A DNA stretch of 64,000 bases from Platanthera guangdongensis (lineage: Eukaryota > Streptophyta > Magnoliopsida > Asparagales > Orchidaceae): contig CM077165.1 in assembly GCA_039583875.1 (NCBI GenBank), forward strand, positions 71,412,757-71,476,756, read 5' to 3'. The notes beneath the pieces were generated by a model, which saw only the letters and a program-made list of their open reading frames with translations, was not told the origin of the DNA and did not search any database. The number at the start of each line of letters is the position of its first letter. The first letter of the stretch is position 1. Positions 32,330 through 44,995 of the stretch are shown here, piece after piece. The translations under genes and the position numbers were made by a program.

Positions 32330-35274
32330 TAGGCAAGTGCACCTATCGCAAGTAGTACTCGATATTCGGGGGAATACCAAGGTCGTATTGTTCTCGGGGT
32401 CGTGTTGACTATTCTTACTCCTCCGGGAGGACTATTATTTTACTGAAAGTAAGGTGGATTTTTTTTACTTAATAAAGACGGAAAGCAAAGGAGCGAAAAA
32501 CGATTTAGAAAATATTCGATGAAGGGTTACGCTCGGCATCGTATCGGATTAAGACTAAAACAATTTTTAATAATTATAGGACTTAGTTTTCAAATTAATA
32601 ATAAGGCAACTTGGCCGTGGAGGTTCCACAAATGTGAGCGCACTTATCTCTAGGAATATTGCTCACCTGAACGTTAAGACTATTCGACCGAACGTTAGTC
32701 CGACGAAGGATTCCTCTTAACGCCCGCTATACGCTAAGAACCCCGCTATTGGGTGGGGAACCAATCCGGTAGAATTACGCTTGTCCTCTCTCGAGGGTAT
32801 GCACGCAACTCTATTTACCCAGGGGTGATCGGTCCATATGTACGGCCTCTCGGCTAGCTAGCATATGGACTACGGAAATAGGGCCCACATATCGATATGT
32901 GGTCCTACGCGTCGTAAACCCGGGGTAAAACTTAAGTGCCTAAATTAAGATGAAAATAAAGAGCTTCAATTATTATAAATCATTTTAAATGTCCTAATGC
33001 TCTTCGATGTCGAGGCTAATAGCGATTAGCCACACATCGGTATGGGGACGGCTTATAATTTAGTGAGGCGCAAGTTAGAAATTAAACACTAAACGATTAT
33101 AAGAATGGGACATAAGAAAAATAACAAACATTTAGAAAACTGAAAAATTAGCTAAAACAAGAACTCACGCACACTCCAAATTATAAATTAAACAGGAACT
33201 ACGTTACACATGAAAGAAATTTGCATATTTAAAATTTGCGAGTCCCACTCAAATGAGTGGGGGCGGTAAATAAAAGCTGAAAATTGCAAGTCCTACCCAA
33301 ACGAGTAGGATTGAAATGAAAGCGAGTCCTACTCAAATGAGTAGGAGAAAATAAATGCGATTACAGGGCGATAAAATCCGGCCATTTAACTCAAGTGAGT
33401 AGGCGGAAAAATAAAGAAAGAAAAATTACAAATCCTACTCAAACGAGTATGCGGGAAATAAAGTCCGCCATTTGACTCAAGTGAGTAGGCGGAAAAATAA
33501 AGAAAGAAAATAACAAGTCCTACTCAAATGAGTAGGACTGAAATGAAAACGATGCGCCATTTAACTCTTAACGAGTAGGCGGAAATAAATACACACAGAC
33601 ACATATACTTCATAAGAATTTCAAGTAAGCAATAAAGCTAACACCTACACTCACACACTCTACAAAATTTGAATCAAAGCATAAAAGTTATACACCTACA
33701 CTCACACACTCTACATAATTTGAACAAAGCATTAAAATTATACTCATACACTCACACACACAACATGAAAATTTAAGAAGAACAAAAGAAAGTTTATTCT
33801 CATACACTCACACACACTAATACAAAGAAAAATCAAAGTTGCTTATAAATGAAAATAACAAGATTTCTACTCCTAAAACTTATCAAAAACACATAAAAAG
33901 AACAAATAAAAGAGAATGAGCAAAAAGTTTTACAAAATAAAGTCAAAATCAAAGGTGCTCAAAAATTAAAACTAAAACTTTTCATTCTTAAGAATTATAA
34001 AAGTGATAAAAAAGGTGAAGAGAAAATGAAAAGAACAAAAGATGTTTTACAATCCTAAAAGAAAACTAAGTAAAAAAAAAGAACAAAATCACTTTTCAAA
34101 CCTCATTCATAAATTCATAAGAATGAAATCCTATTACTTTCAAGAAAAAGACATGGTGAAAAAGAGGAAAACCTATCATACCTAAGCATGAAGACAAGTT
34201 AAAAACATGAATATTAAGTATGTTACACTCATACACACACACCACATTTCATAAATGAAGAACAAAGATGAAACCAGGATAAAAAGGAGAAGAAAGTGGG
34301 CACAAGTGTTCATTCCAAGCCAATATGAAGAGAAAATTCTAACATTTTTATTACTTAAAGGAAACTATTACAAGCTATTACAAGAGCTAAAGCTAAAGCA
34401 AAAACAAACATGAAAGAAAGAGGGAGAAATCTCCTTACATAGCTCTAGAAATCACGGATGCAGCCCACAAAAAGACACTAAAAATGGCCCAAAATCTGAA
34501 CCCTTGGACCTTACAGAATTGGGCAATTTATAGGCAAAAAATTCTAAGTACACGCCCTAGGTCACGGGCGTGTAGGGGGGGCGTGACAGTACTATTCATA
34601 AAGGCGGTCGGAGATTGGACAGGAAAGTTGACTTCGGGCTGAGTTCGCGGCAGTCACGCCCCAGGTCACGGGCGTGACTCTGGGCGTGTCGAGGAGGTAG
34701 AACCGGGCGCGGGTTGCGCCGAAAGTCTTCAGCAGCATCTTGTCGGGCTAGCTGGAAAGGTCACGCCCCAGGTCACGGGCGTGACGCTGGGCGTGTCAGT
34801 TGGTGTCGACACTCGACGAATGTCGAGCGGAAAGTGTCGAGTCGAAATTGTCGAGCGGAAATTGAGTCACGCCCCAGGTCACGGGCGTGACGCTGGGCGT
34901 GACTGTTGGTGTCGACACTCGACGATCGTCGAGCGGAATTCGTCGAGAAGAGGGGACACGGGCTTGGGTCACGCCCCGTGTCAGGTGACACGGGCGTGTC
35001 GCCAAGCGTGTCAAGCTTGTACTTCAGAAATCGTCCGATTTCACGGGAAATTCAATGTCACGGCCCTGTCACGGGCGTGACCAAATTGTCACGGGCGTGT
35101 ACTGCCCAATTTTGGCAGATTTTGAAAGTTTTCTGCAAAAGAAAATAAAACAAGCTAGAAGTAAATTTACAAGAATAGGAGCATTTTATTGAACAAAAAT
35201 AAGTAAAAACGACGAAAATAAATGAAAACAACTAAATTAATGTGCATAAAAATACATAAATTTACAATTCATCA
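32330..35274 (-). repeat. E LTR copy 2 (inner, lacks its first 68 bp)
   Basis: The copy begins taggcaagtgcacc, equal to 29428 onward of copy 1, and ends aattcatca at 35274 next to the polypurine tract. It holds the same hairpin array, TATA (34526-34533) and dyad array (34550-35105). No gene is seen. Confidence 0.85.
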
Positions 35275-35288
35275 AATACCCCCATAGG
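35275..35288 (-). other. Polypurine tract of E
   Basis: On the minus strand CCTATGGGGGTATT runs directly into the LTR start TGATGAATTG. Confidence 0.8.
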
Positions 35289-37045
35289 GTTTTGTTATTC
35301 CAGAGCAAAAGTTTGAGGTGAATCTATAAGGAATAAAAAACTCTAAGTTTTAGCTACCGCTTAATCAATTATAAGGGAGATCGAATAAATAAACGGGTGT
35401 AAGAGTTAAGTCCTGAATTATGTAGATGATTTAAATAGCGCAAAAGTTTTGGCCAAAAGACTTCTTGATGTAATCAAATAGAAGGCAACATTTGTAATGG
35501 TTAGATTAACGAAAATAGTTTGGAATTATAAGAACTCTAGCTTATACGAGTGCTACTGGAAATAATACAATTTACTAATTATGCTCTCAAAAAGATTTTT
35601 GAATAATTCTAGAATCGTGTAATTGGCTAAGGGGGTCGTGGTTTATGAAGAGGGTTTTGATATTTGAGTGAGGTAATTTTTTTCTCGAACCTCCATTTTT
35701 TTTCTTTTGGATTATTAGGAAAACGAAATCTTATTTTCCTAATATAATTTTTGTTTTTCAACTTCATAAGAATAAAAATAACCCAATGTATATTTGTAGG
35801 AGTAATGAATTTTATCCTCTTACTCCATATATAATCTTTTAAAATTATTGGATGCCTATGTTGCGGAACGAAATCTTATTCCCATTGACATAGGATCTTT
35901 TAAGGATAAAAGTTTTCATGTCAAGTAGGTCATGAAAAGTAAGGGGAGAAAGGAAAACTAGATTTTAATCCTAAAAATTTTTGAGAGCAACCTTAATAAT
36001 TTGTACATTCCAATTGTTTTCAGAAAGCTAAAAGTAAGTATAATAGAATTCTATAGTCGTTATTTCCTAACATAATATACGTGCTCCTATCAATGAAAAA
36101 TTAGAAGTAGTGCATAAACGAGTTCGCTATTTTTAACAAAGCATAAAGAATTCTTAAAACTTAACCCCGGTATTTAAATTTTCAATCAATAATTAACAAA
36201 CGGGTAGTGAACAAAGAATTAATCAAATTCGCATATAAATAAACTCAAAACTGAATTTTTGGATAGCAGAAAAGTTAAGGATGGAATATTTGATTTATTT
36301 GTTTCAAAACATTTTTTTTTCATTTATTTTTATAGTTTTTTATCATTTTTTTGTTTTTCATTTATTATCTTTTTTTGTATTTTTGTTTTTTTACTTAATT
36401 TTTTTTAATTTTTGAATTATTATATTTTTTTATTTTTGTTTTAAGAGAATTTTTATTATATGTACAAAAATAAGGGAGAAAAAGAGAGGTTTTTTTACAA
36501 GAATAAGGAAGGGGGAGAGAGAAAAGAGTATGTACAAAAAAATGAAAAATATTTACAAAGTGAAACTAAATATAATTTTTTTGTTGTTTTTGAGTTTTTT
36601 GGAAAAAAAAGAAAGAAAGTTTACTTCTACTCCTAAAAATTTTTTTTGGATTTTTCATTAAAAATTTTTTTTCATTTTAAGATGTTTTTTAATTAATTTT
36701 TTTTGTTTTGTTGTTATATGTATTTTTTTGTAGTTTTGAAATGCAGAAAAAAAATGAAGTGCAGAAAGTAAAGTACGAAAACACCCCCATACTTAAGTCC
36801 AACATTGTCCCCAATGTTGTATCGTAAGTATGCGGAACAAAAAAAAGAGTAAAGACAATATATACAAAGAAAAGAAAGGGAAGGGGGTAGAAGCTTCCCT
36901 GAAACGCGTAGGGGGAGGCCGATCAGAAACCCTGCATTTATTAGAAAAAGTAGCAAAGATAATAAGGAAAGAGCGAAAAAGATAAGCGAGGGGTGCCTCC
37001 CAGGAGCGCTTTGTTTATAGTCGTGTAGCTTGACTATTTTGGCGG
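35289..37045 (-). other. Non-coding 3' tail of E (env-like ORF missing)
   Basis: About 1.75 kb between the integrase end and the polypurine tract has no usable frame on either strand. It is AT-rich, with long T-rich runs at 36300-36720. Athila elements usually carry their env-like ORF here. I see no remnant of it. Confidence 0.6.
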
Positions 37046-37851
37046 AGTTATAGATCGAGGAGGGTTATGGTTTCGTAATGCTCGATCACTGGGTCGCCCG
37101 TGATGTATAACTTAAGTCGATGACCGTTTACTTTAAACGAACCTCTTTCCGGGTGGGAGACAAGTACGGTCCCATATGGAAAGACTTCTTCAACTAAGAA
37201 GGGACCGGACCATCTAGATTTTAGTTTACCCGGAAAAAGCTTAAGGCGTGAATTATAAAGAAGGACATGATTGCCCGGAGAAAATATTTTTGGGGACTTT
37301 AAATTTCGATCGTGATAAAACTTAGAGCGCTCCTTATAGAATTTATTGCTCTCGTAAGCGTTCGCACGCCATTCATCGAGCTCGTTTAGTTGCAGTTTTC
37401 TATTCTGAGCAGCTAAGTTGGAGTCGAGGTTTAAGAGTTTTAAAGCCCAAAGAGCGCGATGCTCTAATTATACGGGTAAATGGCACGCTTTGCCGTAGAC
37501 TAACCGGAATGGCGTACATCCAATTGCAGTTTTGTATGCCGTCCGATACGCCCACAACGCATCGTCGAGTTTAACGGACCAATCTTTCTTATTTAGCGAA
37601 ACGGCTTTTTCTAAAATTCGCTTAATCTCTCGATTTACTACCTCGACTTGGCCACTTGTTTGCGGGTGGTAGGGGTGGCAAGCTTGTGCGTGACTCCGTA
37701 TTTAGCTAACGTCTTAGCCATAAGAGCGTTACAGAAATGTGTTCCCCTATCACTAACAATTGCGCGAGGCGTGCCGAAGCGAGAAAATAATTTTTTTAAG
37801 AAATGTAACGACGACTCGCTCATCGTTGGTGGGGAGAGCTTGCGCTTCCGC
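37046..37851 (-). pseudogene. Integrase of E, C-terminal part
   Basis: Read on the minus strand after the F insertion: SLHFLKKLFSRFGTPRAIV then SDRGTHF (second catalytic Asp), a one-base deletion near 37680, then [12 protein letters not shown] with the catalytic Glu kept. It continues with [32 protein letters not shown] and FKVNGHRLKLY, and ends near 37046. The final TSD bases (37847-37851, TCCGC) join it to the N-terminal part at 43210. Apart from F and single-base indels, this is a well-preserved Athila integrase. Confidence 0.85.
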
Positions 37852-39121
37852 TGATGTAGGCTTGCCCCTTTTTGACGTTATGGAGACGGACATAACTAAA
37901 CGCAACGCTCTCCGCTAACTCTCACGTCACGCTCAAGCAACAAAAATGCAGCAACTACCCAATTCGTATATTCATTAAACATAGACGACGGAGGGTTCGC
38001 AAAGCCCTTCAAGATAGTACCAAGGCGATAGGCCAAGGTCCTCTCAAGCGAAAGGAACCCACACGGTTCGGTCGAGCGTTGTTGTACCAAAAGAGAATCC
38101 ACCGAAAACAAAAGATTCGGACAAGGATGGTTCTCTCCAACAAACTAAAACGAGGGCCGCCACGCCTCACGAACTTAAACGGAAAAGGGAAAACACCAAC
38201 GATATCAATGAAAATTAACCACGAAATTTCAAACGCTTCACAAGCCACGCAACACGCATATGCCACAAGATCTATCAAGAGAAAAACACACAACGGTAGA
38301 GATTTTCGTTACCCAAACCGGAATAGATGATTCCGATTATCTTGCTTGAATCGCTCTTCCATGGTTCCGCCGGAGTTATGCCGGATGGAGAGGAAACTCT
38401 TCCTCCTTCGTCGCGTCACGCCTTGGCCGAGATCCACGAGAGATTACCACAAGCACCTTGCTCTAACCACCAAGAGAGAGGGGTGGCGGGATTCTTCCTT
38501 GAAGGGGGAAGGGGGAGAAGTTGGGCGGCTTGGGAGGGAGAGGAGGTTGAGGGCCAAGAGGGGAAAGAAGGCTAGGATTGAGAGGGAGCCGAAATTAGAA
38601 TAGGAGGGAGAGGGGGGAGATTCCTTTTGGAGGTAGGATTTCAAATTCTCATTCAACTTAACCATATGAAAACAATCCATGCCTATATATAGGCTACACT
38701 ACTCAATCTCCACCTTAGAAAATTAACACCCTCATGATGGTTATATGCACCCATCATGAATTAAATAAGCATAGAGTTTACATGAAGAATAAAAATGCAA
38801 GATGTTTATAAGCACCCATCATGTAATACAAAATTAAAATGCTTGAAGTAAGATTTCTTAAAATAACAATCGATAAAATAATAATTTCATAAAATATATA
38901 ATTATAATTATTTTATTCATAATTATATATTTTATTTAATAGTGGCGGCGGCGTTGGCGTCGAGGTAGAAATCCCATCCGTGAGCTTGCGGCCACAATCG
39001 TCCAATCCACGAACGCTTTGGCGGCGGCGTTGGCGTCGAGGTAGAAATACCATCCGTGAGCTTGCGGCAACGACCGTCCCAATCCACGAACGCTTTCAGA
39101 CGGGGATCCATGGCGTCATCA
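37852..39121 (-). repeat. Left (3') LTR of F
   Basis: The LTR contains a minus-strand TATA inside the palindrome GCCTATATATAGGC (38681-38694) and an AT-rich stretch (38870-38940). A direct duplication of about 76 bp (38944-39019 and 39020-39096) with ggcggcggcgttggcgtcga at each start lies at the U3 side. Frames through it, such as 38327-38603 plus, are not supported as genes. Confidence 0.85.
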
Positions 39122-39135
39122 ATCCTCCCCCTCTC
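39122..39135 (-). other. Polypurine tract of F
   Basis: On the minus strand GAGAGGGGGAGGAT directly precedes the LTR start TGATGACGCC. Confidence 0.8.
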
Positions 39136-39399
39136 AAAAATACTCATCACTGATGAGTAGGCATGTGAGTACTCGCATGGAAGATCGTCGACGGGGAAGC
39201 AGAACCTGCAAGGCAAAAAGTGGTCTTGGGGGGACCTCAAAAATGCATTAGCCAACGAAGGAAAAACAGTTTCCACAACATCAACCAACATACCTCCGAT
39301 GGAGACCGAGAAAGAGAACGATCCTGGGAACTTGCACCACCCAACCCGATAGAATTCAAAGTGGAATATATACGGAGAGGTAGACATTTCTAGTGGCAT

Positions 39400-41566
39400 A
39401 GAAGCATGAAGCGTAAAATATGAAACGATGAAAATAGAAGCTATGCCCCAATCAATGGAAAATTCTAATAGAAAAGTGATGTTACCAAACCCTTAAGGTT
39501 CGCAAAGGATGGATTTGCCGATCCGTTAATATTTTTAAGGTGCTCGTGGGCATCCGTTCAGGGGTGAGACAAACCAAACCCAAATCATCCACATAACAGT
39601 AGGAGACTTTCTGACACAAACTCTCAAGTAAATTAAAGGACGCATTTTGATGGATTAAAAGGATAAGAATGCGCCTAATTAACTTTAAACCATGTGGGGT
39701 GAACCCATATGCAACATGACTAGAATTAATAGTAGAAAATAACGGAATTATGTCAGGTGGCACGGGTTCTTTAACTTCAAAAATTATTTCAGTGGAACCT
39801 AACGTTTTCATTTTAAATTTGGAATTAAATTTTGATTTTAAAATTTCGTAATGAATAGCCAGCAGAAAACGCTCGTCACCAACTACGTTTACCCACATCC
39901 ATCTAAGTAAGCCTAATGGGGAGGCGGTAATAATAAACTTCTCCAAATATAAAGGGCTAGGAATGACTAGCTCGTGTCCTAACAAATCATCTACTCGAGT
40001 TAAATGAACCGGAGGGAGAGTCGACATGGGTGATTCCGTAGGGGAAGTTAAGTCACACTCAACGTCAAAACACGGATTACTCGTCCAAGAACAAGCCTCC
40101 GTTTGCAGGCCGTTAAAATCATAGGAAAAATTAAAACAGTGGATTTGTCCTCACTGAAAACTCAGCCGACAAGTCTTCCAACTCATTCGATACTTCATTT
40201 AATTCAGAATTAGTGATCGTATCATAAGTAGGAAAATCATATCCGACAAAATTTCTAAACAGTTTTGGGCCCCAGGTAAAGGAGTTATCATCAACAAAAT
40301 GTCTTTTCTGGCCCTCCGGGCTACCGTCATCCAAACATAATTTTTCCCCATAGTGTAAATTTTCCAAAACGACAGATCCTTCGTTAACCAACTCTTCCCA
40401 AGAAGTGGGTGCATCGTCACAATCAAAATAAAGGGATGGGCAAATTGAATCCCGGTGAGTATCAAAATTAACTTTACTTTTAAGCGGTGTTGATACCGTA
40501 AATGAACTAACTCTCGCCTGTATCACACTAAGATTATCCCAAATTGAACATTCATCCCAAGGTGACTCTTCCAATACCGTTGAAACATCTATTAATTCTG
40601 GGTCAACCATAATAACATCGGGTCCTAGCAAGTCATCACCTAATTTAGTAACAGGTAAGCTTTCAACATTGGATGACTCTACCGACTCAGTCGGAACGTC
40701 TTCTGACTCAGGGTCATCAGGCGACTCCCTGACTAAAATATCGTCGAAGGGGGGTGAAGATGATTCCTCGGGGAGAAATCCTCGTCCAGGTCACTAGGGT
40801 AACCAATCTCCTCAACGTCACTAAAAGCGTCAGCGAAAATTGCCTCGTCCTTAGTGACGGGCTCAGTCCTATTCACATCCTCAGGTTCAATAGGAGAGTC
40901 AGGCACTATCGTAAGTGAAGGAAGACTCTCACCTGGCTGATTAAGTTCATCATCCAGAGATTCTATATCCACATAAGAATCCTGAGAGGTATCAGTCACT
41001 ATACTAGAGGGCTTAGATGTCGAGGCTAAAGAAGCAAACACCCTAATAGTAACCTCTTTCGAGTTCAAATTTTGGAGTCTAAATGGCTTATGTTCCCTAT
41101 AGGTGGGACTAGGCACACTTTGTGTATTACTACCTCTCTGGGGATAGGATCTATCTAGAGGCGTAGGGTCACTCCTATAAGCAGATACGGTTCTGGTGCC
41201 ATAACTATTCTTACTAACGGGTGTGGTGCTATTAGTGCGCATGTAGGCGGGATCAAATTGATCCGAGAGGAGGCTACGCATGTGAGACCAAGCATAATGA
41301 TAGCCACCAACACGACGCTCTTTCGTTTAACCAAAATAATATCGGCCTCGACCTACTAATAGCTCTCGGGCAAAGCTAACCTTTTCGTAGTCATCCCATA
41401 AGTGACAATTAAAATATTATTCTAATCCCTTAAGCCAGTGTCTAAAATTTTGGGGATACTCTAAACCGTCATAAGTATGATAAATATGTTGTGCCCTAGG
41501 GGTGTGTTTAGCCATATCCTTAGCATAGGAATAGTCTAACTGGGTAGCATATATGTCATATGCCAT
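39400..41566 (-). pseudogene. Gag-like polyprotein of F with long unrecognised C-terminal part
   Basis: The ATG at 41566 (minus strand) gives MAYDIYATQLDYSYAKDMAK, then a gag-like segment with FRHWLKGLE, a stop where Gln is likely, LWDDYEKVSFARELL, a second stop, and SHMRSLLSDQFDPAYMRT. It continues through 40733 into a Ser/Pro and acidic region. After a one-base shift near 40750 comes 40131-40631, with SFTWGPKLFRNFVGYDFP, and after another shift 39482-40027, with VEPDII-like acidic/hydrophobic sequence and SYCYVDDLGLVCL. I do not recognise the part after the gag segment. No zinc knuckle, DTG, RT or integrase motif is visible. SYCYVDDLG contains YVDD, but its surroundings do not look like RT. 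The frameshifts may be sequence errors, since the two LTRs of F also differ by lone indels. The product would be about 720 residues. Confidence 0.55.
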
Positions 41567-41931
41567 TTAGTGAGAAACCGGAGAGAAAACTCACCCAGAA
41601 CTAGTGCACATGAAATGACTAACTACCTGACCCTATTTAAATTTCAAAGATGGAATTGTTCCCGCTTAGCCACTAAGGTTATAATTATATAAAATAGATT
41701 TTTCTTGCTAGAAAAAATATGAGGATTATTAAAAAAATTTTATTTTTGAATTTTGCTGAAAATATAAAAATATAGGCCGCTATTTGCAGACCAACTATTA
41801 AATTTTAAAATAACTTAATAAAAATAATGACTTAATAAAAATAATTTTTTTTTTGGATTTCTTATTAAAAATAACATAGAGAATTTTCAAAAATAAGAGG
41901 GGGAGGGTGCCAATTAGGAAATTGACGTGAA

Positions 41932-41947
41932 CCTCGCTTTGATACCA
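41932..41947 (-). other. Primer-binding site of F
   Basis: On the minus strand TGGTATCAAAGCGAGG lies 3 bp inside the 5' LTR. It is the initiator-Met type with one G-to-A change (usual TGGTATCAGAGC). Confidence 0.85.
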
Positions 41948-41950
41948 AAT

Positions 41951-43209
41951 TGATGTAGGCTTGCCCCTTTTTGACGTTATGGAGACGGACATAACTAAAC
42001 GCAACGCTCTCCGCTAACTCTCACGTCACGCTCAAGCAACAAAAATGCAGCAACTACCCAATTCGTATATTCATTAAACATAGACGACGGAGGGTTCGCA
42101 AAGCCCTTCAAGATAGTACCAAGGCGATAGGCCAAGGTCCTCTCAAGCGAAAGGAACCCACACGGTTCGGTCGAGCGTTGTTGTACCAAAAGAGAATCCA
42201 CCGAAAACAAAAGATTCGGACAAGGATGGTTCTCTCCCAACAAACTAAAACGAGGGCCGCCACGCCTCACGAACTTAACGGAAAAAGGAAAACACCACGA
42301 TATCAATGAAAATTTAACCACGAAATTTCAAACGCTTCACAAGCCACGCAACACGCATATGCCACAAGATCTATCAAGAGGAGAAAACACACAACGGTAG
42401 AGATTTTCATTACCCAAACCGGAATAGATGATTCCGATTATCTTGCTTGAATCGCTCTTCCATGGTTCCGCCGGAGTTATGCCGGATGGAGAGGAAACTC
42501 TTCCTCCTTCGTCGCGTCACGCCTTGGCCGAGATCCACGAGAGATTACCACAAGCACCTTGCTCTAACACCAAGAGAGAGGGGTGGCGGGATTCTTCCTT
42601 GAAGGGGGAAGGGGGAGAAGTTGGGCGGCTTGGGAGGGAGAGGAGGTTGAGGGCCAAGAGGGGAAAGAAGGCTAGGATTGAGAGGGAGCCGAAATTAGAA
42701 TAGGAGGGAGAGGGGGAGATTCCTTTGGAGGTAGGATTTCAAATTCTCATTCAACTTAACCATATGAAAACAATCCATGCCTATATATAGGCTACACCAC
42801 TCAATCTCCACCTTAGAAAATTAACACCCTCATGATGGTTATATGCACCCATCATGAATTAAATAAAGCATAGAGTTTGCATGAAGAATAAAAAATGCAA
42901 GATGTTTATAAGCACCCATCATGTAATACAAAATTAAAATGCTTGAAGTAGATTTCTTAAATAACAATCGATAAAATAATAATTTCATAAATATTAATTA
43001 TAATTATTTTATTCATAATTATATATTTTTATTTATAGTAGTTGGCGTCGAGGTAGAAATCCCATCGTGAGCTTGCGGCCACAATCGTCCCAATCCACGA
43101 ACGCTTTGGCGGCGGCGTTGGCGTCGAGGTAGAAATACCATCCGTGAGCTTGCGGCAACGACCGTCCCAATCCACGAACGCTTTCAGACGGGGATCCATG
43201 GCATCATCA
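41951..43209 (-). repeat. Right (5') LTR of F
   Basis: The copy is near-identical to the left LTR except for single-base indels and a partial first copy of the 76-bp duplication near 43044. The TATA palindrome is at 42779-42792. Confidence 0.85.
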
Positions 43210-43550
43210 TCCGCCCACCTTGATACGTAGTCGACCGCCACTAAAATATACAGATTTTTGAAAGAAGGAGGTAGGGGGCCAACAAAATCTATGCCCCATA
43301 AATCGAAGACTTCGCACTCTAAAAACATGTTTTGGGGCATCTCGTCGCGACGAGAGATGTTACCCGACCGCTGACAGCTATCGCATGCACGCACAAAATT
43401 ATGCGCGTCTTTGAAGAGAGTGGGCCAAAAGTAGCCCGCCTCTAGCGCCTTCCGAGCGGTCCGGTTGGCTTGATAATGCCCACCGGCTGGACCCTCGTGG
43501 CAGTGCTTAAGAATTTGTAAGCACTCCACACCCGCAACGCATCTTCGGAC
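43210..43550 (-). pseudogene. Integrase of E, N-terminal part
   Basis: Read on the minus strand: CLQILKHCHEGPAGGHYQAN, then RKALEAGYFWPTLFKDA and the zinc cysteines in CDSCQRSGNISRRDEMP, then LWGIDFVGPLPPS with the first catalytic Asp and ILVAVDYVSRW. F cuts the gene just after this. The zinc site and first Asp are intact. It rejoins at 37851. Confidence 0.9.
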
Positions 43551-43589
43551 CGCTTGGTCCGCGCAGATACGAAAAAGAAATGGGTCCTC

Positions 43590-44995
43590 CCAAAGAAATT
43601 TTTCAAGTCAGAAAGAATTTCTTCTTTTGATGACTGGAAAACTCTTTCGGAAGAACCCGCGCTACTAAGAAATTTGCAAAATCTGCGAACCAAGGCGAAG
43701 ATGACGAAGATTTATTAATGAAAAGAAGGCGTTCCTCGGGGAATCTGTCATTTATTTCAGATTCGACGAGCGCTTCCGCACCCGGATTTTCTAAACGGGA
43801 GAGGTGGTCTGCCGCTAGATTTTCCGCTCCCCACTTATCTCGGATCTCCAAATCAAACTCTTGTAGGAGGAGAATCCATCGAAGAAGGCGGGGCTTCGCA
43901 TCATTTTTAGCTAATAAATATTTAAGCGCGGAGTGATCGGTAAAAACGATAACTTTAGATAGCGTTATATACGAGCGAAACTTATCGAAAGCGAAAACGA
44001 CGGCTAAGAGTTCCTTTTCCGTTGTCGTGTAATTTAAGGCAATATCACTAGCGTCTCACATTATTTCGAACGGAAGGGACCAATTAGGGGCCACTAAAAT
44101 TGGTGAAGAGATAAGTTTTTGTTTTATCAAATTAAAGGCGGACTCGCATTCGCTACTAAAGACGAAACGAGATTCCTTTTACAAGAGGTGAGTGAGCGGC
44201 TTTGTTATTTCTGAAAAGTCTTGAATGAAGCGTCGATAAAAGCCCGCATGGCCTAAGAAACTCCTAATAGATTTTACGTTTGTTGGATGCGAAGTTTTTC
44301 TATAATTTCTATCTTGGCCTTATCCACCTCTATCCCCTTAGACGAAATCATATGGCCGAGGACAAACCTCCTCGAACCATAAAGTTGCATTTTTCCCAAT
44401 TTAAAACAAGGCTTGTGTCCTCGCACACGTTGAAGGACACGATCTAAATTATGAGGCAATCGGGAAAAAGAGCGTCCGAAAAGAAAAGTCATCCATAAAG
44501 ACTTCCATAATGTCTTCTACTAGCTCGCCAAGATCGCTAGCATACATCTTTGGAATGTAGCTGGCGCGTTGCAGAGTCAAATGGCATTCTTCGATATGCG
44601 AAGGTGCCAAACGGGCAAGTAAAAGTTGTTTTCTCTTGATCATCGGGGAAATGGGGATTTGGAAAACCCGATAACCCATCAAGAAAACAATAATAGGGAT
44701 GACCGGATAAACGCTCTAAAATCTGGTCCAAAAATGGCAGAGGGAAATGGTCCTTGCGGGTGGTCATTAAGTTTTTATAATCTATGCACACTCGCCAACC
44801 CGTAACAGTACGAGTTGAGACGAGCTCGTTATGCTCATTCGCCACTACGGTAAGACCGCCCTTTGGGCACGACATGCACGGGACTAACCCATGCACTGTA
44901 TGAATAGGGAGTAGATATCCGCATCTAAATAACTTAATGATTTTGGCTTTAACGACGTCTTTCATGTTTGGTTTAAGACGACGTTGCGGCTGAAT
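43590..44995 (-). pseudogene. Reverse transcriptase-RNase H of E
   Basis: The minus-strand pieces are out of frame with one another. RT: VVKAKIIKLFRCGYLLPI (44537-44965), RTVTGWRVCIDYKNL, FPLPFLDQILERLSG, YYCFLDGLSG and TFTCPFGTFAYRRMPF, then after a shift VFMDDFSF as the catalytic box (about 44490) and [20 protein letters not shown]. RNase H follows: NWSLPFEIM, a stop for Cys, [34 protein letters not shown] and [18 protein letters not shown] (about 43800). Sequence is close to Athila pol. Damage is mostly single-base indels. Confidence 0.85.

Larger units (their letters stand above)
37852..43209 (-). mobile_element. Non-autonomous gag-bearing LTR element F
   Basis: A perfect target duplication TCCGC (37847-37851 and 43210-43214) bounds it. 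LTRs of 1270 and 1259 bp (37852-39121, 41951-43209; ends TGATGTAGGC and TCATCA) flank a 2.8 kb interior on the minus strand. It has a PBS, one decayed long coding region whose first part is gag-like, and a polypurine tract. No protease, RT or integrase motif is seen. The LTRs differ almost only by single-base indels, suggesting a recent insertion. Confidence 0.85.

Noticed and set aside
36300..36720. T-rich stretch as a terminator or regulatory site
   Set aside because: It is low-complexity AT-rich sequence in the non-coding tail of E. Nothing specific supports a function.
38327..38603. Plus-strand frames in F LTRs as a gene
   Set aside because: They lie within LTR sequence in both copies (also 42428-42703), lie antisense to the element, and have no domain.
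39482..40027. Reverse transcriptase in F because of SYCYVDDLG
   Set aside because: YVDD is present, but none of the surrounding RT blocks (for example the LDVKxAF or LPFG regions) is seen.
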